Below, piece after piece: positions 1 to 11,911 of a DNA stretch of 64,000 bases. Source of the DNA: Ideonella livida (lineage in GTDB: Bacteria; Pseudomonadota; Gammaproteobacteria; Burkholderiales; Burkholderiaceae_C). The stretch covers positions 166,565 to 230,564 of the forward strand of contig NZ_JAAGOH010000005.1 in NCBI RefSeq assembly GCF_010499455.1. Direction: 5' to 3'. Position 1 is the stretch's first letter. The number at the start of each line of letters is the position of its first letter. The position numbers were made by a program, and so were the translations under genes. Below the pieces are notes generated by a model, which was not told the DNA's origin, ran no database searches, and saw only the letters and a list, made by a program, of their open reading frames with translations.

Positions 1-2509
<2,509 letters not shown>

Positions 2510-2512
2510 GCC

Positions 2513-3370
2513 ATGAAGCTCTGCGGTTTCGACGTCGGCCTGGACAAGCCCTTCTTCCTGATCGCCGGCACCTGCTCCATCGAGGGCCTGCAGCTCTCGC
2601 TGGACACGGCGGGTCAGCTGAAGGAAGCCTGCGACGCCCTGGGCATCCCCCTGATCTACAAGGGCTCCTTTGACAAGGCCAACCGCTCTTCGGGCACCAC
2701 CGCCCGCGGCCTGGGCCTGGACAAGGGGCTGCAGGTCCTGGACGAGGTGCGCCGCCAGACCGGCCTGCCGGTGCTGACCGACGTGCACGACGAGGCCCAG
2801 GTGCCCGAAGTCGCCAGCGTGGTCGACGTGCTGCAGACCCCAGCCTTTCTGTGCCGCCAGACCGATTTCATCCGCGCCGTCGCCAAGTCGGGCAAGCCGG
2901 TGAACATCAAGAAGGGCCAGTTCCTGGCACCTTGGGACATGAAGAACGTCATCGACAAGGCCCGCGCCGCCGCGCTGGAGGCCGGTTTGTCGTCTGACCG
3001 CTTCCTGGCCTGCGAGCGGGGCGTGAGCTTCGGCTACAACAACCTCGTGGCCGACATGACCAGCTTGGCCGAGATGCGCAAGTCCGGCGCGCCGGTGGTC
3101 TTTGACGTCACTCACTCGGTGCAAAAGCCGGGGGGTCTGGGCGGCGCCAGCGGTGGCGCCCGCGAGATGGTGCCGGTGCTGGCCCGTGCCGGCGTGGGTG
3201 CCGGCGTGGCGGGCCTGTTCATGGAAACCCACCCCGATCCGGCCAAGGCCTGGAGCGACGGCCCCAATGCCGTGCCGCTCAAGCGCATGCGTGCCCTGCT
3301 CGAAACCCTGGTCGCCCTGGATCGGGTGGTCAAGTCCCAGCCCCTGCTGGAAGACGACTTCACCGCCTGA
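2513..3370 (+). CDS. kdsA: 3-deoxy-8-phosphooctulonate synthase (KDO-8-P synthase)
   Basis: The enzyme condenses phosphoenolpyruvate with arabinose 5-phosphate to KDO-8-phosphate for lipopolysaccharide inner core and lipid A assembly. The 285-residue length and the motifs [29 protein letters not shown] and [12 protein letters not shown] fit KdsA. The IAGTCSIE segment carries Cys21 where metal-dependent enzymes (Aquifex type) have their metal-binding Cys and the E. coli enzyme has Asn. Together with the His of VTHS and the Glu/Asp of METHPDP, this suggests a metal-dependent form; that is inference from aligned motifs. It sits between pyrG and a DUF1330 gene, a common Burkholderiales arrangement. 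Confidence 0.97.
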   Translation: MKLCGFDVGLDKPFFLIAGTCSIEGLQLSLDTAGQLKEACDALGIPLIYKGSFDKANRSSGTTARGLGLDKGLQVLDEVRRQTGLPVLTDVHDEAQVPEVASVVDVLQTPAFLCRQTDFIRAVAKSGKPVNIKKGQFLAPWDMKNVIDKARAAALEAGLSSDRFLACERGVSFGYNNLVADMTSLAEMRKSGAPVVFDVTHSVQKPGGLGGASGGAREMVPVLARAGVGAGVAGLFMETHPDPAKAWSDGPNAVPLKRMRALLETLVALDRVVKSQPLLEDDFTA

Positions 3371-3383
3371 ACCGTCCGCTCCG

Positions 3384-3677
3384 ATGCCCAGCGCCTACAT
3401 CGTCGCCGACGTCACCGTGACCGATGCCGAAGCGATGGCGCGCTACCGGGAATGGAGCAGCCGGGCCATCGCGGAGCACCAGGCCGAGGTGCTGGTGCGT
3501 GGCGGCGCCATCGAGGTGCTGGAAGGCCCCTGGCAACCCAGCCGGCTGGTCATCCTGCGCTTTGCCAGCAGCGAAGCTGCCCACGCCTTCTACAACAGCC
3601 AGACCTACCAGCACGCCCGGCAGCTGCGCGAGCACGCCGGCGTGATGCGCATGGTGCTGGTCGAGGGCGTGACTTGA
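3384..3677 (+). CDS. DUF1330 family protein
   Basis: This is a 97-residue protein of the dimeric alpha/beta-barrel type. The start MPSAYIVADVTVTD and the segments GGAIEVLEGPW and AHAFYNSQTYQ are typical of DUF1330. No catalytic function is established for the family. The ATG at 3384 is 13 bases after kdsA and gives the usual family N-terminus. No signal peptide or membrane segment is seen, so it is probably cytoplasmic. Its place between kdsA and eno recurs in Burkholderiales, but a functional link is not evident from sequence. Confidence 0.88.
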   Translation: MPSAYIVADVTVTDAEAMARYREWSSRAIAEHQAEVLVRGGAIEVLEGPWQPSRLVILRFASSEAAHAFYNSQTYQHARQLREHAGVMRMVLVEGVT

Positions 3678-3785
3678 CCCGGGCCCAGCAGGCTGACGCT
3701 GCCATGTTCCCGGCTTCAGGCATGCTGCGCGGCGCAAACCTTCCCCCTTTTTCCAGATCCTGACCTTTCACACACAACGGAGTGA

Positions 3786-5072
<1,287 letters not shown>

Positions 5073-5195
5073 GCGTGACGGGCGCCCGGCCGCGGCGCCT
5101 GTCCGGTCCCCTGCCGGAGACCCTGACCCTTCCGAAGACGCGCCGCCGACCCACCCGTTTGGGGCGACGGCGCGACACCCAGGCACAATCCCCAT

Positions 5196-5468
5196 ATGCG
5201 CCTGCTCCTCATCCTCCAGTTGCTGCTGCTTGCCGGTGTGCACTTTGCCCTGTGGGTGGGCGACAACGGCGTGGCCAACGCCGCCAGCCTGGAGCGTGAG
5301 AAGCAGCAGGCGCAGGCCGCCAACGCCGCCAAACGGGCCGAGATCGCGCGTCTGCAGGCGGAGTTGGCCGACCTGGTGGAAGGCACTGAGGTGGTCGAAG
5401 ATTGGGCCCGTGGCCAGCAAGCCATGGTCAAACCCGGCGAAACGCTGGTGCAGTTCATCCAGCGCTGA
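5196..5468 (+). CDS. ftsB: cell division protein FtsB
   Basis: FtsB is a bitopic inner-membrane protein that joins FtsL and FtsQ in the divisome. This 90-residue protein has one N-terminal membrane segment (about residues 2-20), then a periplasmic coiled coil rich in Glu, Gln and Ala (about 31-65), and the short conserved C-terminal stretch ending KPGETLVQFI. Position directly downstream of eno is the classical context for ftsB in beta- and gammaproteobacteria. There is no Shine-Dalgarno before the ATG, but a CACAAT hexamer ends 6 bases upstream, which fits a leaderless transcript. Confidence 0.92.
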   Translation: MRLLLILQLLLLAGVHFALWVGDNGVANAASLEREKQQAQAANAAKRAEIARLQAELADLVEGTEVVEDWARGQQAMVKPGETLVQFIQR

Positions 5469-5560
5469 CCGCCCGACACGGGCCATCGGCCGCCCCGCCC
5501 CCGTGGAGTCTTGCCCCACGGTGTGCCCTGCGACCCTGTTGCTTACCCCCACCCCGTCCC

Positions 5561-6070
5561 ATGGCCCGACCCCTGCTGCTTCTGGGGTGCCCCGGTAGCG
5601 CCGTGGAGCTCCTCGCGGCGCGCCTGTCGCGTCAACCGCCCGGCAGACCGGCTGAACACGGTCCACTGCGGCTGATTACCATCGACCGTCCGCCGGCCGC
5701 TGGCGAGCTCGAGTCGCTGCGCGCCAGCCGTACCCGCGTGTGGCTGTGCCCCCTGCCCCAACCCGCCGCCCCTGGCGCCAGAGACCTGGAAGACCGCTGG
5801 CGCACCGCCTTGCTGGCGTCAGGACTGGATTTCAGCGTGGTGGCCGCCTGGTCACCGGGATGGCCGGGCGCCCCCGGGGCCGAGGCGGCGTCCCCAGGCC
5901 CGGAGATACAGGCCAGCGGCGCGACCGGGCCGCAGCAGGCCGCCGCCCAGGCGTCAGGCGAGCACCCGGGCTGCCTCACGCCCTGGGGGAACTGTGATTG
6001 CGATGTGCCCGGCCTGGAGCAGGCCACCTGGGCACGCTGGCGACAGTACCGCGACGACCGCGCCGTCTGA
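5561..6070 (+). CDS. hypothetical protein downstream of ftsB
   Basis: I do not recognise this 169-residue protein. It begins MARPLLLLGCPGS, with a short hydrophobic stretch too weak for a clear signal peptide, followed by regions rich in Ala, Pro, Gly and Arg and a C-terminal CDCDVPGLEQ segment containing two closely spaced Cys. The ATG at 5561 was chosen because upstream in-frame sequence overlaps ftsB and is compositionally poor. It lies 92 bases after ftsB and runs convergently towards hslO, ending 24 bases from it. High GC third positions support coding, but the call is modest. Confidence 0.55.
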   Translation: MARPLLLLGCPGSAVELLAARLSRQPPGRPAEHGPLRLITIDRPPAAGELESLRASRTRVWLCPLPQPAAPGARDLEDRWRTALLASGLDFSVVAAWSPGWPGAPGAEAASPGPEIQASGATGPQQAAAQASGEHPGCLTPWGNCDCDVPGLEQATWARWRQYRDDRAV

Positions 6071-6094
6071 GTCCGCCAGCGGCCGGGACAGGGC

Positions 6095-7048
6095 TCAGTG
6101 CCGGCCCGGGCCGGTGCTGCCATCCCAGCCGGGTGCCGCAAACAGCGCCGCAGCGTCCACCGCATCAAAAAGGTGGTGCTGGCCGCAGTGCTCGCAACCC
6201 ACGTCGATCTGTCCCTGCTCCGCCAGCACGGACTCCACCTCCTCGCGCCCCAGGGAGCGCAGCATGCTGGCCACGCGCTCACGCGAGCAGCTGCAGGCAA
6301 AGCGCGGCGTCTGGGGCTCGAACACGCTCACCGTCTCCTCCCAGAACAGGCGGCGCAGCAGCGTCTGGGTGTCGAGCGTGAGCAGTTCCTGCTCGGTCAG
6401 CGAGCCCGCCAGCATCGCGATGCGGTTGAAGTCCTCCGACTGCCCCATGCCATCGGCTTGGGCCTGCGGACCGAGATTGCCCACCCCTTCGCCCGGCACG
6501 CGCTGGATCAGCAGCCCTGCGGCCACCTCGGCATTGGCGGCCAGCACCAGCCGCGTGTCGAGCTGTTCGGAGCGACGCATGTAGGCCTCCAGCGCCTGAG
6601 CCACCGAGGTCAGGGCGAGCCCGTCCTCACCGGCCAGCGGCACCACCCCTTGGTAGGGCTGCTGACCCGGCTGACGGTCTTCCGGGTCCAGCGTCAAGGC
6701 GCAGCGGCCCTGGCCCCGCACATTCAGCAGCTGGTCCAGGGCGGGCCCGGTGACCGGCGCGCTCACCTTGGCGGTGGCACGGAAACTCAGGTCGGAACGG
6801 GCCTCGGCCACCGCCAGGCGCACCGGCCCATCGCCCATCATCTGCAGCACCACAGCACCCTTGAACTTGATGCTCGCCTGCATCATGGTCACCGCTGCGG
6901 CCATCTGGCCCAGCAGCTGGTTGACCGCGGGATCGAATGCCTGCTCACCCTGGCGGCGGGCCAGCAGTTCCTGCCAGTCCGAGGTGAGTCGAACCAGCAC
7001 GCCGCGGACCGGCAGACCATCGAATAGAAACTTGTGGAGTTCGCTCAT
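6095..7048 (-). CDS. hslO: Hsp33 redox-activated chaperone
   Basis: Hsp33 is a cytoplasmic holdase that is inactive when reduced and zinc-bound and becomes active on oxidative unfolding. The 317-residue protein has the N-terminal core domain (about 1-240) and the C-terminal redox switch with Cys252-X-Cys254 (FACSCS) and Cys285-X2-Cys288 (CEHCG), the four zinc ligands. The start MSELHKFLFDG is typical. Its ATG lies close to the divergent DUF455 gene, so the two probably share a promoter region. No frameshift or missing ligand is seen. Confidence 0.95.
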   Translation of the reverse strand: MSELHKFLFDGLPVRGVLVRLTSDWQELLARRQGEQAFDPAVNQLLGQMAAAVTMMQASIKFKGAVVLQMMGDGPVRLAVAEARSDLSFRATAKVSAPVTGPALDQLLNVRGQGRCALTLDPEDRQPGQQPYQGVVPLAGEDGLALTSVAQALEAYMRRSEQLDTRLVLAANAEVAAGLLIQRVPGEGVGNLGPQAQADGMGQSEDFNRIAMLAGSLTEQELLTLDTQTLLRRLFWEETVSVFEPQTPRFACSCSRERVASMLRSLGREEVESVLAEQGQIDVGCEHCGQHHLFDAVDAAALFAAPGWDGSTGPGRH

Positions 7049-7244
7049 GACAGGCGGGGAAATCGGCGCCGCGTCGGGCGCCTTGAAGTTTGAGGGGACA
7101 ATGGCGCCACGTGCCCGTCACCCCGGGCACACGCCAGGGCCGGCGACGCCGCCGGGAGCAGCCCAGATCGGCAGCCCCATGAGGCGCGGCGCAGGAGCCA
7201 CCCACGCCACCACCTGGCAGGCCCCGAGGGCCAGCAGACAGACC

Positions 7245-8117
7245 ATGGATTTTACCGACCCCTCCCTGCCGCTGCGGGCAGGCGCCCTGATGGCCTTGCA
7301 GGAGGCCGATCCCCACCGCAAATGCGCCCAGGCGGCAGCACTGCACGGGCGTCTGCTCGGCGGTGAGCCTGCCGATCCGGATTGGCAGGTCAGCAAGGCA
7401 CCCACGGGTCTGCCCGGCCGGCCGGCCTTGCCGCGCCTGGTGCATCCGGCCCAGGTGCCACAGCGCAGCCCCTTCACGCCGGCCGGGCGCGCCGCCCTCA
7501 TCCACGCCATCTGCCACATCGAATTCAACGCCATCAACCTGGCCTTGGACGCAGTCTGGCGCTTTGGCGGCATGCCACCTGACTTCTACGCCGATTGGCT
7601 GCGGGTGGCCGCCGAAGAGGCCACCCATTTCCAATTGCTGCAGCAGCACCTGTCGCAGCTGGGGCACGCCTATGGCGACTTCGACGCCCACGACGGCCTG
7701 TGGATGATGGCCGAGCGCACGCAGGCTGACGCCCTGGCGCGCATGGCCTTGGTGCCGCGCACCCTGGAAGCGCGCGGCCTGGACGCCACGCCCCCCATCC
7801 AGGCCCGGTTGCGGGAGGCGGGCGACACCGCAGCGGTGGCCATCCTCGACGTCATCCTGCGCGATGAGATTGGCCATGTGGCGGTGGGCAACCGCTGGTA
7901 CCGCTGGCTGTGCGACCGGCAAGGTCTCGAACCCGTGGCGCACTACCGGGAGCTGGCCCGTCAGCACCGGGCGCCCCGCCTGCACGGCCCCTTCAACCTG
8001 CCCGCGCGCCGCCAAGCGGGCTTCACCGCGGAAGAGCTGGAGGCCTTGCAGCACGGCGATCGCCAGGGCACCTCCACCCCCGCCGGTCAAACCCAAGCCC
8101 CCCAAAGCGGTGCATGA
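7245..8117 (+). CDS. ferritin-like DUF455 family protein
   Basis: A 290-residue ferritin-like helical-bundle protein of the DUF455 type. It carries carboxylate/His motifs expected to bind a di-iron centre: HIEFNAINLALD, AAEEATHFQLL and RDEIGHVAVGNRW. The function of the family is not established; a di-iron oxidase or hydroxylase is possible. The ATG at 7245 gives the usual short N-terminus; in-frame starts at 7047, 7101 and 7179 would add low-complexity sequence. It is transcribed divergently from hslO. The C-terminal 25 residues are polar and unconserved-looking. Confidence 0.85.
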   Translation: MDFTDPSLPLRAGALMALQEADPHRKCAQAAALHGRLLGGEPADPDWQVSKAPTGLPGRPALPRLVHPAQVPQRSPFTPAGRAALIHAICHIEFNAINLALDAVWRFGGMPPDFYADWLRVAAEEATHFQLLQQHLSQLGHAYGDFDAHDGLWMMAERTQADALARMALVPRTLEARGLDATPPIQARLREAGDTAAVAILDVILRDEIGHVAVGNRWYRWLCDRQGLEPVAHYRELARQHRAPRLHGPFNLPARRQAGFTAEELEALQHGDRQGTSTPAGQTQAPQSGA

Positions 8118-8237
8118 TGCGCGCTGCCGGCGCCGCGACGCCGGCGGGCGCCGTTGGCGCGAATCTTGCCAAGCGACCCGATGGCCCGGACACGCCTCCA
8201 GGTGCCATTGACCCCAACCCCACGAGGACACCCTTCC

Positions 8238-9104
8238 ATGGCTCAACACGACACCCGACGCTTCCTCAAGGCCTCCACCGCCCTGGTGGCCGGCCTGCTC
8301 CTGGCCGCTTGCGGCAAGCAGGAGCCGCCGCCCGCACCGGCGGCCTCCGCCCCGGCCTCGGCGGCGCCGGTGCCTGAAGTCAAGACCTTCACCGTGGGCA
8401 CCGACGCCGCCTATGCGCCGTTCGAGTACCAGAACGAGAAGGGTGAAATCGTCGGTTTCTCGGTCGACCTGCTGACCGCCGTGGCCGAAAAAGCGGGCTT
8501 CAAGGTCAAGTTCGTCAACACCCCGTGGGAGGGCATCTTCAACGCGCTGGCCCAGGGCGACCGCGACATCCTGATCTCGTCGATCACCATCACCGACGAG
8601 CGCAAGCAGACTATGGATTTCTCCGACCCCTACTTCGACGCGGTGCAGCTCATCGCGGTGAAGGATGGCGCCAAGGTCACCAAGTTCGCCGACCTGAAGA
8701 AGCTCAAGGTGGGCGTGCAGACCGGCACCACGGGCGATGAGGTCGTGACCAAGCTCCAGGGCAAGACCGCCACCACCACCAAGCGCTTCGAATCCACCCC
8801 GCTGGCCCTCAAGGAGCTGGAAAGCGGCGGCGTGGACGCCGTGGTGGCCGACAACGGCGTGGTCATCCACTATGTGGCCAACAACCCGGGCGCCAAGTTC
8901 AAGACGGTGGCCGACAGCACCTTCGCCCCCGAGCAGTACGGCCTGGCCGTCAAGAAGGGCAACGCCGAGGCGCTGGCCCTGGTGAACAAGGGCCTGGCCG
9001 CCATCAAGGCCGACGGCACCTACGCCGCGATCTACAAGAAGACCTTCGGCGTCGAGCCGCCGGCAGCCGCGCCCGCCGCCGCCGCCTCGGCCGCCTCGAA
9101 CTGA
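8238..9104 (+). CDS. amino-acid ABC transporter substrate-binding lipoprotein
   Basis: This is a periplasmic-binding protein of the polar amino acid (glutamine/His/Arg) SBP_bac_3 family, 288 residues. The N-terminus has RRFLK, a hydrophobic core and the lipobox LLAAC at about residue 26, so it is probably a lipoprotein anchored in the inner membrane. A Pro/Ala/Ser linker follows, and the ligand domain starts at TFTVGTDAAYAPFEY. SITITDERKQTMDFSDPY is the family signature. The protein ends in a second Ala/Pro-rich tail. It is followed 42 bases later by the permease. No ATPase gene lies beside them. Confidence 0.93.
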   Translation: MAQHDTRRFLKASTALVAGLLLAACGKQEPPPAPAASAPASAAPVPEVKTFTVGTDAAYAPFEYQNEKGEIVGFSVDLLTAVAEKAGFKVKFVNTPWEGIFNALAQGDRDILISSITITDERKQTMDFSDPYFDAVQLIAVKDGAKVTKFADLKKLKVGVQTGTTGDEVVTKLQGKTATTTKRFESTPLALKELESGGVDAVVADNGVVIHYVANNPGAKFKTVADSTFAPEQYGLAVKKGNAEALALVNKGLAAIKADGTYAAIYKKTFGVEPPAAAPAAAASAASN

Positions 9105-9146
9105 GCCCCACGGCGCTGACCTGAGAGAAGACGGGGAGAAGCTGCG

Positions 9147-9899
9147 GTGGATCTACGCTGGGACATTCTGGCCGGCTACGGGCCCTTGTTCATGGAGGGC
9201 CTGTGGACCACGGTGAAACTCACCGGGGTGGCCATCGCGGTCGGCCTGCTGCTGGGCGCCCTGCTGGGCCTCATCAGCAGTTCACGGGACGCGCCACGGC
9301 CCAAGTCGCCGGCAGTGGCCGTGCTGCTCAAGGTGGCCCGCTGGATCACGCTGGTCTACGTGACCTTCTTCCGCGGCACGCCGCTGTTCGTGCAGATCCT
9401 GCTGGTGCACTTCGCGGTCATGCCGGCCCTGGTCCATCCGGACCATGGCCTGCTGCTGGCGGGTGAAGCGGCACGCACCTTCCGCCAGGAGCATGGCGCC
9501 TTCTTCTCAGGGGCCGTGGCGCTCTCGCTCAATGCCGGCGCCTACATCTCCGAGATCTTTCGCGCCGGCATCCAGAGCATTCACCTGGGTCAGACCCAGG
9601 CCGCCTGGAGCCTGGGGCTGAGCCACGGACAGGCGATGCGCTTCGTGATCCTGCCCCAGGCCTTCCGGCGCATGGTGCCAGCCCTGGTCAATGAAGGCGT
9701 CACCCTGATCAAGGACTCGTCCCTGGTCTCCGCCATCGGCCTGGCCGAATTGGCCCTGGCCGCGCGCACCGTGGCCGGGGCCTACTCCCGCTACTGGGAG
9801 CCGTACTTGGCCATCTCCGTGCTCTACCTGGCGCTCACACTGCTGCTGTCGGCCCTGGCGCAGCGCCTGGAGGCGCCCGCCCACCTGCGCGGCCGCTGA
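9147..9899 (+). CDS. amino-acid ABC transporter permease (HisM/GlnP type)
   Basis: The 250-residue inner-membrane permease has about five hydrophobic segments and the EAA-loop region LNAGAYISEIFRAGIQSI continuing into AAWSLGLSHGQAMRFVILPQA, typical of the His/Glu/Gln/Arg permease family. It starts with GTG at 9147, preceded by GGGGAG about ten bases upstream. It forms an operon with the binding lipoprotein. The cognate ATPase is not here: the next gene on the plus strand is a porin. The segment between the two halves of the membrane domain is slightly expanded by a loop around residues 95-115. Confidence 0.92.
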   Translation: MDLRWDILAGYGPLFMEGLWTTVKLTGVAIAVGLLLGALLGLISSSRDAPRPKSPAVAVLLKVARWITLVYVTFFRGTPLFVQILLVHFAVMPALVHPDHGLLLAGEAARTFRQEHGAFFSGAVALSLNAGAYISEIFRAGIQSIHLGQTQAAWSLGLSHGQAMRFVILPQAFRRMVPALVNEGVTLIKDSSLVSAIGLAELALAARTVAGAYSRYWEPYLAISVLYLALTLLLSALAQRLEAPAHLRGR

Positions 9900-10072
9900 G
9901 CCGACGCCCTGGACCGGCCAGCGCCTCGTCCGTGCAACGGACTGCAGGGGCGTGTGCACGGATCCTCAGCGGTGCGGGCCGCACCGGCGCCCGGAATCCC
10001 GCCCACCACCGCGGCAGGCCGGCCTCACGGCCTTGCCAAAACGCGGCCGGTCAAGCCGGCCGGCCCCGGACC

Positions 10073-10669
10073 TCAAAGGCCCAGGAAGTAGCGCTTGAGG
10101 CCTGCCAAGATCATCTCCACGGCGATGGCGGTCAGCACCAGGCCCATGAGTTTTTCCAGCGCGGTCACCACCGCCTGACCCAGCAGCTTGCGGATGCGTC
10201 CCGCCCCCAACATGGCCACGGCGCACACCACGATGACCAGGGCCAGCGCGCCAATCCAGTGCGTCAGGCGCTCGGGCTGGCGCGAGGCCAGCAGCAGGAC
10301 CGTGGCCATGGCCGACGGACCCGCCAGCAGCGGCACGGCCAGCGGAAACACCAGCGGCTCACGCCCGCCCTCGCTGCCGTAGACCTCCGACCCACCGGAG
10401 AAGATCATCTTGATGGCGATGATGGCCAGGATGACACCACCGGCCACCTCCAGCGACCGCTCGGAGAGGTGCATGAGCGCCAGGAATCCCTGCCCGCCCA
10501 GCATGAACGCCAGCAGCACGCCAAAGGCGATGCAGGCCTCCCGAATCACCACCACCTTGCGACGCTCCGGTTTCACGCCTTCCAGCACCGAGATGAAGAT
10601 CGGCAGGCTGCCCAGGGGATCCAGCACCAGCAAGAGCAGGACAAAGGCGGAAAGAAAGGTGTGATCCAT
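10073..10669 (-). CDS. MarC family integral membrane protein
   Basis: A 198-residue protein with six hydrophobic segments and the MarC/YhgN signatures LLLLVLDPLGSLPIF and PLAVPLLAGPSAM. Family members are inner-membrane proteins of unknown transport role; the older link with multiple antibiotic resistance is not well supported. It is convergent with the amino-acid permease and divergent from the porin gene. The 173-base gap to the permease contains only GC-rich inverted repeats without a T-tract. Confidence 0.9.
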   Translation of the reverse strand: MDHTFLSAFVLLLLVLDPLGSLPIFISVLEGVKPERRKVVVIREACIAFGVLLAFMLGGQGFLALMHLSERSLEVAGGVILAIIAIKMIFSGGSEVYGSEGGREPLVFPLAVPLLAGPSAMATVLLLASRQPERLTHWIGALALVIVVCAVAMLGAGRIRKLLGQAVVTALEKLMGLVLTAIAVEMILAGLKRYFLGL

Positions 10670-10693
10670 GGTGGTGCGTGATATTGGCCCGTT

Positions 10694-10728
10694 TGTTGCA
10701 ACTGTACGCGATGTTGCGTTTGCGCAAC
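10694..10728. promoter_or_regulatory. two GTTGC palindromes in the marC-porin intergenic region
   Basis: An 8-bp palindrome GTTGCAAC at 10695-10702 and the inverted repeat GTTGCG-N4-CGCAAC at 10713-10728 lie between the divergent marC-type and porin genes. They share the half-site GTTGC and could be an operator for a dimeric regulator. No regulator gene is adjacent, so assignment is speculative. Confidence 0.3.
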
Positions 10729-10812
10729 TTCGGACAGGAGTTTGATTCGCTTTCTTCTTGTCCGAGCCTAGACTGACAATCCTCGTTAACCCTGGAAACC
10801 CGAAGGTAATCC

Positions 10813-11805
10813 ATGAAAAAGGCTTTGATCCCCGCCGCCGTGATGTTGACCCTGGCCGGTGCCGCCCAGGCTCAAGTGGCTGTTTACGGCCTGATCGACC
10901 TGTCCTACGGCAAGAACGACATTTACCCCGGCATCGAGGCGGTGAACGACGGCAAGGCTTCGTTCTACTCGGGCGGTGACGGCAACCACGGCAACTCCAC
11001 CAGCCGCTTCGGCATCAAGGGCTCGATGGACGTGGGCTCTGGCTACAAGGCCAACTTCAAGCTGGAATCGGCCGGCATCGACAGCACCGGCAACGTCGGC
11101 ACCCCCTTCTTCGCCCGCCAAGCCTGGGCCGGTCTTTCTGGCTCCTTCGGTGAAATCCGTGCTGGCCGTCAGGACAGCGTGGCTTTCCAGACCATGATCG
11201 GCTTTGACGCCAACGGCGCCGCCAACGCTGCCTCCGCTTGGGGCAACGCCGGCGTGGGCCCGTGGGCTCCCGGCCGCCAGATCGGCGTGGGCCAGTACAT
11301 CTCCCCGAACATGGGCGGCGTGACCGTGATGGCCAGCCTGCAAGTCGAAGGTGACGCCATGGCCCAAGCCGGCGGCACCACCGGCAAGGCCAACGCTGGC
11401 CTGGGCGTGACCTACGCCGCCGGCCCGGTGGCCGCTGCCGTCGCCTACCAAGGCAAGACCGTGAAGGCCGGTGAGGACTTCATGTCGGTGGCGGGCTCCT
11501 ACGACTTCGGCGCCGCCAAGGTTGCCCTGACCTACACCGACGGCGGCGACGTCGCCAAGGGTGGCAGCGGCGCTGGCTACGGCCTGAGCATCTCCGCTCC
11601 GGTGGGCGGCTTCACCGTCGGCCTGCTGTACGGCGAGAACAGCGACACCGACGCCAAGGCCACCGAAGTGTTCATCAACCGCGAAGTCCTGAAGGGCACC
11701 TACGCCTACGTCGATTTCGGCCAGGCCAAGAACGCCCCGGGCTCCACCTCCACCGCGGGCAAGACCAAGAGCGCCTACGCCGCTGGCATGATCTTCACGT
11801 TCTGA
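10813..11805 (+). CDS. Gram-negative general porin
   Basis: A 330-residue outer-membrane porin of the betaproteobacterial Porin_4 type, forming trimeric 16-stranded barrels for small hydrophilic solutes. There is a clear signal peptide (about 20 residues, cleavage after AQA), the N-terminal strand QVAVYGLIDLSYG, loop 3 sequence with SFGEIRAGRQDS, and a C-terminal Phe (MIFTF) recognised by the BAM machinery. A GAAGG Shine-Dalgarno is present. Codon usage is strongly biased, suggesting high expression. A terminator follows at 11862. Confidence 0.95.
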   Translation: MKKALIPAAVMLTLAGAAQAQVAVYGLIDLSYGKNDIYPGIEAVNDGKASFYSGGDGNHGNSTSRFGIKGSMDVGSGYKANFKLESAGIDSTGNVGTPFFARQAWAGLSGSFGEIRAGRQDSVAFQTMIGFDANGAANAASAWGNAGVGPWAPGRQIGVGQYISPNMGGVTVMASLQVEGDAMAQAGGTTGKANAGLGVTYAAGPVAAAVAYQGKTVKAGEDFMSVAGSYDFGAAKVALTYTDGGDVAKGGSGAGYGLSISAPVGGFTVGLLYGENSDTDAKATEVFINREVLKGTYAYVDFGQAKNAPGSTSTAGKTKSAYAAGMIFTF

Positions 11806-11861
11806 TTTTCGGCCTGAATCTGCGGTCGGATTTCCGACCGCTGGATTGGCAGATGCAGACC

Positions 11862-11896
11862 AAAACCCGCGCTGTTAACCCGGCGCGGGTTTTTTT
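11862..11896 (+). terminator. Rho-independent terminator after porin
   Basis: An 8-bp stem ACCCGCGC/GCGCGGGT with a 10-base loop is followed by seven Ts, and four As precede it. It lies between the convergent porin and xerD genes and may work in both directions. A second perfect hairpin (8-bp arms GCGGTCGG/CCGACCGC) at 11822-11841 lies just upstream but has no T-tract. Confidence 0.85.
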
Positions 11897-11911
11897 ATTC
11901 GGCACCGGACC

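Noticed and set aside
9900..10072. Rho-independent terminator between the permease and MarC genes
   Set aside because: GC-rich inverted repeats occur (for example GGCCGG/CCGGCC at 10045-10061) but none is followed by a T-tract in either direction.
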